A DNA stretch of 5,511 bases, taken from assembly GCA_007129055.1 (NCBI GenBank), contig SKWE01000075.1:1-5511 (forward strand), read 5' to 3'. Source of the DNA: Syntrophomonadaceae bacterium. Lineage in GTDB: Bacteria; Bacillota; Dethiobacteria; DTU022. The translations under genes and the position numbers were made by a program. The notes below the pieces were generated by a model. The model made no database searches, was not told the DNA's origin, and worked only from the letters and a program-made list of their open reading frames with translations. Below, in pieces: positions 1-5,511 of the stretch (position 1 is its first letter; every line of letters starts with the position of its first letter).

Positions 1-85
1 CACTTGAGTTTTGCCTTACGGCAATAGAGCTTACTTGCTGTGCTAATCATCTAAACCTATTTTAGCATACAAGGACATTAACAAA
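1..85. other. AT-rich non-coding left edge
   Basis: I find no credible gene here. Two weak inverted repeats are visible: TTGCC-ttac-GGCAA at 12-24, with a 5-bp stem, and TGCTAA (41-46) with TTAGCA (62-67), with a 15-base loop. Neither is followed by a T-run, so I do not call a terminator. Bases from about 71 onward show weaker similarity to the sequence preceding the second repeat copy near 2913-2929, so the repeat unit may extend further left than its well-conserved core. Together with the following repeat and pseudogene, the first 471 bases hold no intact gene. Confidence 0.5.
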
Positions 86-155
86 CACTGCCAAATCTAT
101 TGAAAGAATGAAGGAATGTCGGGAGGGGACAGAGAGAAACGTCCCCTTGTCCCTT
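86..155 (+). repeat. Hairpin-bearing dispersed repeat, left copy
   Basis: This 70-base block, from CACTGCCAAATC to TTGTCCCTT, recurs in the same orientation at 2930-2999 with 68 of 70 positions identical by eye. The differences are T/G at position 109 and G/A at position 123. It holds a perfect 7-bp inverted repeat, AGGGGAC (124-130) and GTCCCCT (141-147), around the 10-base loop AGAGAGAAAC, followed by a second GTCCC (149-153) that could pair alternatively. The organisation resembles REP-like or MITE-like elements mobilised in trans by IS200/RAYT-type transposases. That assignment is inference, since no transposase lies in the window. The repeat ends exactly where similarity to an AAA ATPase begins, so it may mark an insertion or rearrangement junction. 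Confidence 0.8.
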
Positions 156-383
156 AAGAGCTTATATAACACTGTTGTATTAAAAGATATTGTTGCCAGG
201 AAAAATATTTCAGATGTTATGATGCTTGAAAGTGTATTGAGGTTTTCAACAGACAACATAGGGAGTATATTTTCAACTAATGAAATTAGTGATACGATGA
301 CGACAGATGGAAGGTCGATTAATGTCAGACTGGTAGACATTGGTTTAAGAAATACATTGATTTCTGATAATACCTTAAGATAA
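156..383 (+). pseudogene. Remnant of DUF4143-type AAA ATPase
   Basis: The frame read from 156 gives LYNTVVLKDIVARKNISDV, then LRFSTDNIGSIFSTNEISD, then GRSINVR. I recognise this as the segment linking the ATPase core to the DUF4143 region in the widespread prokaryotic ATPases of about 400 residues, which typically read IYNTVVLKDIV...FLADNIG...ISDYLKSEGR. After GRSINVR, near base 330, the frame passes straight into LVDIGLRNTLI. In intact members the matching VDLGLRN motif lies some 35 residues further on, after a VDNYL...FIFY stretch that is missing here. The relic has no Walker A or B region upstream and stops at TAA 381-383. The only in-frame ATG (108) lies inside the adjoining repeat and has no good Shine-Dalgarno. 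I read it as a truncated, internally deleted gene fragment. A short expressed fusion peptide starting at 108 is possible but unlikely. Family assignment is from remembered motifs. Confidence 0.7.
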
Positions 384-412
384 TGAACATGCGATACCGG
401 TTTTTTTGGGCA

Positions 413-441
413 GTGACAATACGATAGCACTGTAGAATAAC
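413..441 (+). promoter_or_regulatory. Weak candidate promoter for the hydrolase gene
   Basis: GTGACA (413-418) resembles a -35 box, and AATAAC (436-441) lies 17 bases downstream as a poor -10. The better -10-like hexamer TAGAAT (433-438) is only 14 bases from that -35. The gene is preceded by a pseudogene, so it needs its own promoter somewhere in the 384-458 leader, but the match is too weak to be firm. Confidence 0.25.
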
Positions 442-458
442 TGAAGTCAATCACGGGT

Positions 459-465
459 GGAGGAG
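459..465 (+). promoter_or_regulatory. Strong Shine-Dalgarno that decides the hydrolase start
   Basis: GGAGGAG lies six bases before GTG 472, an ideal distance. The more upstream in-frame GTG at 457 overlaps this site and has no Shine-Dalgarno of its own, so 472 is the preferred start. ATG at 467 is in another frame and reaches TGA after two codons. Confidence 0.8.
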
Positions 466-471
466 AATGCT

Positions 472-2832
472 GTGAAAGAATACAAGGAAAAACTATTTGC
501 TGCTTCAGCGAAATACTGGCAGAAATTTAGGGGCGCACTTGTTAAGATAACTCCCGGCAAAAATGCCTGGCTGGGGGCAGCCTTTGGTGCTTTTACTGCT
601 GCCTTTCTTTTCTGGCTGCTGTTAATGATCCAGGTTGCACTCCCTCACAGCATAATCCATTCCTTAATTGGCCTGGCAGGTGGCTTGCTGATTGCCCTGA
701 TCTTCGGGGCAGTCCTGATCTTGATAATATCTATTCTGCGCCGTATACCCCTGCTTTACCTGTTAGCCTTTAGCGCTGCATTTTTGCTGTTAGCCATAGT
801 TTTCCTGGCAATGCCGCTCATTCCCGGAACCATTGCTATTGCGTTGCTAACAATAGTTACCGGCTCACTTTGCGGTGCTGCAGCAGCGGTGGTAAAAAAG
901 GGTTCCCTGAAAAACTATGGCAAACCGCAAAAAGTGCTTTTTTATTTCAGCCTCATCTTAGGCCTTGCGTTGCTGAATGGCGGAGCCGCTTTCCTGATAT
1001 TAGAAGGCTTCAGCGAAGATAAGCCGTTTAACGCAGGCCAGCTTTCTGCAGAAAATGTTGTGCAGCTTGACCTGCCGGATCCATCCGGGGAAGGCTACTT
1101 CAATGTAAAGTACCTGACCTACGGCAGTGGAGATGATTTAAGGCGCGCCGAATTTAGTGAGGGGGTCGATCTTGTAACCCCAACGGTTGACGGATCGAAG
1201 CTTGTAAGCGGATGGACTTCTTTAAGAACTGCTTACTGGGGATTTGAGCCGGAGAACCTGCCCCTGAACGGACGGGTTTGGTACCCGGAAGGAGAAGGGC
1301 CCTTTCCACTTGTGCTTATAGTCCACGGCAATCACCTGATGGAGGATTATTCCGACGAGGGTTATGCTTACTTAGCAGAGATGCTGGCCAGCCGCGGTTT
1401 TATTACCGTTTCCATCGACCAAAACTTTCTAAATCTATCCCTGGTTGCCGACCTGGGGCTACTTTCCGGTTTAAAAAACGAAAACGACCTGCGTGCCTGG
1501 CTGCTGCTTGAACACCTTGCAGTATGGAAATATTGGAATGTGCAAGAAAACAGCCCCTTTTACCAGGATGTTGATCTGGACTCCATCGCTCTCGTCGGCC
1601 ACTCGAGAGGCGGAGAAGCGGTAGCTATTGCTGCAGCGTTTAACAACCTAAGTTTTCATCCGGACAATGCAGAGCTTGTCTTTGATTATAATTTCGGTAT
1701 TAAGTCAGTAGTCTCTATTGCCCCGGTTGATGGGCAGTACCTACCCGGGAATAAAAGGCTTCCGCTTTCCAATATAAATTACCTGGTAATTCATGGCTCG
1801 CACGACATGGATGTTATCAGTTTTCACGGAGCCAGGCAGTATGCGCGGATAGAGTTTGACAACGAACCGGAGGTTGCGTCAGAAAACAGCCCTGATAATC
1901 CGGAAAACAGCGAAAAAGACATTTCTTACTTCAAATCAGCCATATATATTTATGGGGCGAATCATGGACAGTTTAACAGTGACTGGGGCCGCAAAGACAT
2001 CACCGGACCGGCAATACAGCTATTTAACCTGCGCAATATTATGCCGGCCGAAGAACAACAACAGGCAGCAAAGGTAGTCCTGGGCGCTTTTCTTGAAGCC
2101 ACACTGAATGAAATATATGATTACAGGCTGCTGTTTCAAGATTTCAGGCGAGGGGCCCACTGGCTTCCCGAACAAATATTTATTGGAAAATATTATGATT
2201 CTAACACAGTAGCAATTGCTAATTACGATGAAGATATTGACTTAGGCACAACCACCTTGCCGGATGGAAAGATTGAAGGAGAAAACCTGGCAAGATGGAG
2301 AGAACAAGATGTTCCGCTGAAATGGGGAAGCCTTGAAGACAGGGCAGCTTATTTATCCTGGGATAGGAATAGCGCTACCGGCACACCGCTTTACAGGGTA
2401 ATACTGCCCGAAATGGAGAGTGTTTTAACAGCAGAAAGTGTTATTGTTTTTGACCTGGCTGATACTGACATGGAAGATAACAACGGGGATACAAGTGATG
2501 CTTTAAACGATGACCAGGAAAGCGTTGAAGAAATAAAGAAGCCGATTGATCTGACCATAGAGTTAGTTGATACAAGTGGAAACAGGGCAGCCCTCCCCCT
2601 CAGTCATTTTTCTCTACTCCAACCGCAGCTTAAAGCCAAACTGGGGAAAGCCGACTTCATGAATTCCCTGGCACTTGGTGAACCTGTCTACCAGACCTTT
2701 GAATTCGCGATTTCCGATTTTTTGGATGTTAACACTGAGCTTGATTACGAAAGCTTGAAAGAGATAAACCTAATCTTTGACCGCACATCTTCAGGAGCTG
2801 TCTTTCTTGACCGTCTTGGGATAAGACCTTAA
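472..2832 (+). CDS. Membrane-anchored alpha/beta hydrolase, five TM helices
   Basis: The protein has 786 residues from GTG 472; starting at GTG 457 would add five. A lysine-rich N-terminus is followed by about five hydrophobic helices (roughly 33-57, 61-89, 93-113, 117-141 and 155-177). Charges (RR at 90-91, KK at 142-143) predict N-terminus inside and everything after residue 180 outside. The outer part is a serine-hydrolase fold. It has the strand and oxyanion motif LVLIVHGN (H285), the nucleophile elbow GHSRGGEA (S378), a probable acid in HGSHDMDV (D445), and a catalytic His in GANHGQF (H498). This resembles the chlorophyllase, dienelactone-hydrolase and PAF-acetylhydrolase-like group. The last ~200 residues look beta-rich, with motifs such as ELVDTSGNRAALPLS and FDRTSSGAVFLDRLGIRP, and are interrupted by an acidic linker (about 664-691). 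I recognise the hydrolase plus C-terminal domain as a conserved uncharacterised family. Ester or lipid substrates are plausible, but the actual substrate is unknown. It appears monocistronic and converges on the Rad50-like gene. Confidence 0.85.
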   Translation: MKEYKEKLFAASAKYWQKFRGALVKITPGKNAWLGAAFGAFTAAFLFWLLLMIQVALPHSIIHSLIGLAGGLLIALIFGAVLILIISILRRIPLLYLLAFSAAFLLLAIVFLAMPLIPGTIAIALLTIVTGSLCGAAAAVVKKGSLKNYGKPQKVLFYFSLILGLALLNGGAAFLILEGFSEDKPFNAGQLSAENVVQLDLPDPSGEGYFNVKYLTYGSGDDLRRAEFSEGVDLVTPTVDGSKLVSGWTSLRTAYWGFEPENLPLNGRVWYPEGEGPFPLVLIVHGNHLMEDYSDEGYAYLAEMLASRGFITVSIDQNFLNLSLVADLGLLSGLKNENDLRAWLLLEHLAVWKYWNVQENSPFYQDVDLDSIALVGHSRGGEAVAIAAAFNNLSFHPDNAELVFDYNFGIKSVVSIAPVDGQYLPGNKRLPLSNINYLVIHGSHDMDVISFHGARQYARIEFDNEPEVASENSPDNPENSEKDISYFKSAIYIYGANHGQFNSDWGRKDITGPAIQLFNLRNIMPAEEQQQAAKVVLGAFLEATLNEIYDYRLLFQDFRRGAHWLPEQIFIGKYYDSNTVAIANYDEDIDLGTTTLPDGKIEGENLARWREQDVPLKWGSLEDRAAYLSWDRNSATGTPLYRVILPEMESVLTAESVIVFDLADTDMEDNNGDTSDALNDDQESVEEIKKPIDLTIELVDTSGNRAALPLSHFSLLQPQLKAKLGKADFMNSLALGEPVYQTFEFAISDFLDVNTELDYESLKEINLIFDRTSSGAVFLDRLGIRP

Positions 2833-2873
2833 ACAGGGGAAGTAAATATTTTAGAGATAGCTGCAATTATTTA

Positions 2874-2891
2874 TTGGCCCTGGCTGGCCAA
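2874..2891. repeat. Small inverted repeat after the hydrolase stop
   Basis: TTGGCC (2874-2879) and GGCCAA (2886-2891) form a 6-bp stem with the loop CTGGCT, 41 bases past the hydrolase stop. No T-run follows, so it is at best a weak, non-canonical 3'-end hairpin. Confidence 0.35.
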
Positions 2892-2929
2892 CAGTGCACT
2901 TAGGCTAATGAACAAAAGACATAAACACG

Positions 2930-2999
2930 CACTGCCAAATCTATTGAAAGAAGGAAGGAATGTCGGAAGGGGACAGAGAGAAACGTCCCCTTGTCCCTT
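2930..2999 (+). repeat. Hairpin-bearing dispersed repeat, right copy
   Basis: This is the second copy of the repeat at 86-155, in direct orientation, with two mismatches over 70 bases. Left flanks also share weaker similarity, for instance GACATAAACAC here against GACATTAACAAA in the left copy. Right of position 2999 the copies diverge. Here the sequence runs on as CCCCTGTCCTTT, another C-rich GTCC-type motif, up to the stop codon of the Rad50-like gene at 3010. The repeat fills most of the convergent intergenic gap and sits in a permissive site next to, but not inside, both genes. It is probably a REP-like or MITE-like element. The alternative is a segmental duplication of 3' flanking DNA. 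Confidence 0.8.
2967..2992. other. Hairpin between convergent genes
   Basis: AAGGGGAC (2967-2974) and GTCCCCTT (2985-2992) make a perfect 8-bp stem with a 10-base loop, one pair longer than in the left copy thanks to A at 2967. It lies 17 bases beyond the stop of the Rad50-like gene on the minus strand and 134 bases beyond the hydrolase stop on the plus strand. Neither strand has a following U-run, so it is not a standard intrinsic terminator. It could still stabilise mRNA 3' ends from either side, as REP elements do in other bacteria. That role is inference. Confidence 0.55.
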
Positions 3000-3009
3000 C
3001 CCCTGTCCT

Positions 3010-5433
3010 TTAGATCTCGATCACGTTGCCGCCTATCAATTCAGCTGCCTGTGGATCGCAGGTGGTAATGATAGTTTGTTTGCCGGCTGCAAACTCACGG
3101 ATTAGTTGTGCAACTGAGCGTCTCCTCTGCGGATCGAGGTGTACCAGGGGATCGTCCATCACCATGAGGCCGGACCTGTCCTGCAGCAGGTAGGAGGCCA
3201 TGGCCAGGCGCAGGGCGATTGCGACCCCACTGGTTGTGCCCGCAGAGAGCAGCTCCAGTGGCAGGGCTTTGCCCGCTTCCGTGATGATCTCCTCGGGCAG
3301 CGAACCTTTCATGCTGGCCAGGCTGTAGCGGTCGGCTGTAGCAAGGGCCAGGTAGCGGCCGAACTTGTCAACCAGGGGTGAAAATGTATCGGCATCTAAC
3401 TTTTCTTTAAGGGCTGCAAATTCCTGCCTTACCTTTTGAATCGCCCTCCCTTCTCTCTTCAGTTTTTCCAGCCTTTCACCGGCCAGGTCCAGTTCGACTT
3501 CCAGGTCTTCAGTAGATTGTTCCGGCATATTCACCTGTATCTCATGTAGCTCCTGTTTCAGCTGAAATATTTGGCTTTGCACCCGGGAACGCTGATCACG
3601 CATTTTCTTCAGATCATCGATCAGCTGGTCCGGGGTCTCATATTCTTCCGGCATGGCCGCCAGACTCTTTAGTTCAGTTTCGATTTCACCTGTCTGCTGC
3701 CTGAGCCGGCCAATTCGGGTATAGACTTCATCAGTGCTGGTATACGCTTCCTCCCACAGCTTTAGCTGCTGCTGATCGTGTTCCAGCCTGGCCTGGGTCC
3801 TGGCCAGTTCCTGGGCGAGTTCGCTTAATTCAGCCCTGATCTGCTCGGGATCCTGCACCGCCTTTTCCGGGCCGAGCGCCATAACCCTGGATTCGAGCTC
3901 TGCATAATCAAGTGGGCCAAGCTGGCCTTCCAGCCTGTTTTCGATCGCTTTCATACTCTCTTCTAATTCTGCCCTTGAAGCAGCTGCTGCTTTTGCTGCT
4001 TCAAGATCTTCAACACCCAGCTCGGTCAGCATGGATTTGAATTTTTCGCGGCAGGATTTTGCCTCTGAGAGCAGCTTGCTGACATCCTGCTGGCCTGACT
4101 GAATATCAATCGCCCAGTTTTCACTTTCCAGCAAAAGCCGTCCGTCACCGTGAAGCACTTCCTGATTTTCAATAGTTTGCCTGCGCGGCTCTTCCAGGCC
4201 GGAGGTGATTTTTAAGCCAAGAGGCTTTTTCACTGTGATGGCAGCTTTCAGTTTCATCGCCCCGGCAAGGTCTTTTAACTTTTCTTCCCGGCGCCGGCAT
4301 TCTTCCAGGGCGGCAACATCCTCCTTCGCAACCTGCTTCAGCGCCTTAAGTGCAGCCTGTTTTTTCTCAAGCTCTTCTTTTAAAGGCTTAACCTGATCAA
4401 AAAGTTTCCGGGTTTGCCGGTTTTCCAATTCGGCCTGCGCCGCTTTCAGGTTGGATTCAAGCTTGGCCTGTGTTTGCTGCTTTGCCTGAATGTCCTGTTC
4501 GGTATTTGCCACCCTTTCCTGCACCCGGGGCCACTGGTCGGCCACCTCTTTAACCTGTTTTTCTTCCCTGTGAAAAGCTTCAAGCTTCGGCTCCAGGGCG
4601 CTGCGCTTACGGGCGTCATTTTCAAGCAGTTCATATTTACCGAGGCGCCCTTCAAGCTCATTCTGCCCAAGCTCAGCTGTTTCCAGATCTCGGTTCAGCC
4701 CGGTAATTTTTTCTTCTGCAGCCCGGATATTTTTCAGCGCGCGGCGCAGCGTTTCAAGGTCATAGTATGCGCTGAGTATTGCGCCGACTTTTGTTTTATG
4801 CGGATTATCAATCCCCCTGCCACCCCGGGGCCCGCCTGCATCCCAATCCCAGTTACTTAGCAGGCGTTCATGCTCTTTTTCAGCAGCAGTCTCAAGCTTT
4901 TCGAGGGAAACTCCTCCCGATTCAAAGAGGGCAGCCCTTAACAGGCCGGATACTGTTTCGCCTGCCTCCCTGTTCTCGCGGAGCAGCTCGATTGTTTTAT
5001 TCATTTCTTCCTGCCTGGCAAATAAAATGGAGCGGTAGGTGCCCCGGCCAAACTGCAGCAGTTCCCCGAGCTGCCTGCGAATAGCAGCGGTATCGTTAAT
5101 TTCACTGCCGTCTGCAAGGGTCAGGCGTTCTTCCCCGCCGGCGCCCCAGGCAACCAAGTATTGCGCTTTTACACCATTTTCTGCTTGTAAGTTTAATTCA
5201 ACCCGGAGAGTATCACCATCGGGATGGGGCAGGTAGTGTTCCAGGAATCCTTTCCAGTCTTCAGAATTCTTCCTGACAGCGGAAGGGATGAAGAGAGCGG
5301 CAAAGATAGCGTTTATAAGGGTGCTTTTACCGGCTTCATTGGGGCCGAGAAGCACGTTAAGGCCTTCGTCCAGGGTGAGCTCGCGATCAGTAATTGCGCC
5401 AAAAGGGTTTAGTTTAACCTTTTTAATTATCAC
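3010..5433 (-). CDS. Rad50/SbcC/YhaN-like coiled-coil ATPase
   Basis: The 807-residue protein is a DNA-repair type AAA ATPase with split head and long coiled coil. The N-terminal head carries Walker A GPNEAGKST (30-38) and a Q-loop-like FARQEEM (Q141). Coiled coil follows from about 215 to 395 and again from about 452 to 690. The C-terminal head has the ABC-type signature LSAGTTSG (729-736), Walker B LMVMDDP (756-762) with D-loop HLD, and a switch-like ITTCD (789-793). No CxxC zinc hook is present. Between the coil arms sits a beta-rich, non-heptad segment (about 397-451). It is shorter than E. coli SbcC (about 1,050 residues) and closer to YhaN-like proteins. Such ATPases load and gate a metallophosphoesterase nuclease at DNA ends in the cytoplasm. 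The GTG start is supported by a Shine-Dalgarno and a GTGA overlap with the upstream gene. Whether it acts in general repair or a specialised pathway cannot be told. Confidence 0.88.
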   Translation of the reverse strand: MIIKKVKLNPFGAITDRELTLDEGLNVLLGPNEAGKSTLINAIFAALFIPSAVRKNSEDWKGFLEHYLPHPDGDTLRVELNLQAENGVKAQYLVAWGAGGEERLTLADGSEINDTAAIRRQLGELLQFGRGTYRSILFARQEEMNKTIELLRENREAGETVSGLLRAALFESGGVSLEKLETAAEKEHERLLSNWDWDAGGPRGGRGIDNPHKTKVGAILSAYYDLETLRRALKNIRAAEEKITGLNRDLETAELGQNELEGRLGKYELLENDARKRSALEPKLEAFHREEKQVKEVADQWPRVQERVANTEQDIQAKQQTQAKLESNLKAAQAELENRQTRKLFDQVKPLKEELEKKQAALKALKQVAKEDVAALEECRRREEKLKDLAGAMKLKAAITVKKPLGLKITSGLEEPRRQTIENQEVLHGDGRLLLESENWAIDIQSGQQDVSKLLSEAKSCREKFKSMLTELGVEDLEAAKAAAASRAELEESMKAIENRLEGQLGPLDYAELESRVMALGPEKAVQDPEQIRAELSELAQELARTQARLEHDQQQLKLWEEAYTSTDEVYTRIGRLRQQTGEIETELKSLAAMPEEYETPDQLIDDLKKMRDQRSRVQSQIFQLKQELHEIQVNMPEQSTEDLEVELDLAGERLEKLKREGRAIQKVRQEFAALKEKLDADTFSPLVDKFGRYLALATADRYSLASMKGSLPEEIITEAGKALPLELLSAGTTSGVAIALRLAMASYLLQDRSGLMVMDDPLVHLDPQRRRSVAQLIREFAAGKQTIITTCDPQAAELIGGNVIEI

Positions 5434-5511
5434 TGTTTCACCTCTTCGATCAGCCGGTAGGCCAGCTGCAGGGCATCAGGATCATCTTCTGTTGCAAGTT
5501 TCGAGAGGAGC
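5430..5511 (-). CDS. C-terminal end of probable SbcD/YhaO-like nuclease (partial)
   Basis: The frame entering from the right edge ends in 26 sense codons, closing with DALQLAYRLIEEVKQ and TGA at 5432-5430. The stop overlaps the GTG start of the ATPase gene (GTGA), so the two are co-transcribed and probably translationally coupled. The visible tail is a charged amphipathic helix and shows no catalytic motif. The identity rests on context: genes for Rad50/SbcC/YhaN-like ATPases usually directly follow a metallophosphoesterase nuclease gene (SbcD, Mre11, YhaO). The visible end is compatible with such a C-terminus but would not identify it alone. The catalytic domain lies outside the window. Confidence 0.6.
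   Translation of the reverse strand, partial: LLSKLATEDDPDALQLAYRLIEEVKQ
5439..5444 (-). promoter_or_regulatory. Shine-Dalgarno for the Rad50-like ATPase
   Basis: On the minus strand GAGGTG lies five bases before the GTG start at 5433, inside the last codons of the upstream gene. It supports this start and fits coupled translation of the two proteins in a fixed ratio. No promoter for this gene is needed or seen within the window. Confidence 0.7.

Noticed and set aside
391..411. Possible terminator T-run (TTTTTTT at 401-407)
   Set aside because: No stable stem precedes the run of T, so it does not meet the pattern of an intrinsic terminator.
62..454. A 130-codon minus-strand frame covering the left repeat and the ATPase relic
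   Set aside because: It is the antisense shadow of the relic's frame, has no recognisable domain, and includes repeat sequence.
467..475. ATG CTG TGA mini-frame just before the hydrolase start
   Set aside because: Its ATG is one base from the Shine-Dalgarno, too close for efficient initiation. It is most likely chance.
1278..1511. Plus-strand frames inside the hydrolase gene (also 1856-2077)
   Set aside because: They overlap the catalytic domain in a different frame and show no motif or ribosome-binding site.
86..2999. CRISPR-like repeats
   Set aside because: There are only two copies, separated by about 2.8 kb and containing a gene, with no spacer periodicity and no cas genes.
2908..3105. 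A 65-codon plus-strand frame running through the right repeat into the ATPase 3' end
   Set aside because: It reads through repeat DNA and then antisense to the conserved C-terminal head of the ATPase, so it is not a gene.
4414..4860. A 148-codon plus-strand frame, plus other plus-strand frames at 3139-3381, 4205-4396, 4779-5084 and 5039-5412
   Set aside because: All are antisense to the Rad50-like gene, whose protein shows intact conserved motifs throughout. Their translations look like random complement sequence.
472..5511. A hydrolase plus Rad50-like ATPase defence or novel two-gene system
   Set aside because: The genes are convergent, are separated by a repeat, and share no operon signal. 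The ATPase pairs more naturally with the nuclease-like gene upstream of it.

Overview
The window looks like chromosomal DNA from a bacterium, most likely a Clostridia-class member of the Bacillota. This is an inference from the strong GGAGG-type ribosome-binding sites, the GTG starts, the moderate base composition, and a GGGGAC...GTCCCC hairpin repeat of a kind I associate with such genomes. No rRNA, tRNA or CRISPR array is visible.

Layout. Bases 1-471 hold no intact gene. They contain one copy of a ~70-bp hairpin-bearing repeat (core 86-155), then a short decayed remnant of a DUF4143-type AAA ATPase (156-383), then a short leader with a strong Shine-Dalgarno. Bases 472-2832 (+) encode a large membrane protein with five predicted transmembrane helices followed by an alpha/beta-hydrolase domain that should face outward and a C-terminal beta-rich domain. 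Bases 2833-3009 are a convergent intergenic gap containing a second, almost identical copy of the repeat (2930-2999). Bases 3010-5433 (-) encode a Rad50/SbcC/YhaN-like coiled-coil ATPase. It overlaps by four bases (GTGA) the end of an upstream gene on the same strand, of which only the last 26 codons are visible (5430-5511). By context that gene is probably the SbcD/YhaO-like metallophosphoesterase partner.

How the genes relate. The minus-strand pair forms an operon and probably a nuclease-ATPase complex that processes DNA ends. The plus-strand hydrolase is transcribed towards this pair and I see no functional link to it. The two repeat copies lie in the same orientation on either side of the hydrolase gene, which suggests a small mobile or REP-like element and gives homologous recombination a way to delete that gene. 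No convincing new multi-gene system is present. The most interesting items are the repeat pair, the membrane-tethered hydrolase architecture, the beta-rich insert that replaces a zinc hook in the Rad50-like protein, and the internally deleted ATPase relic.
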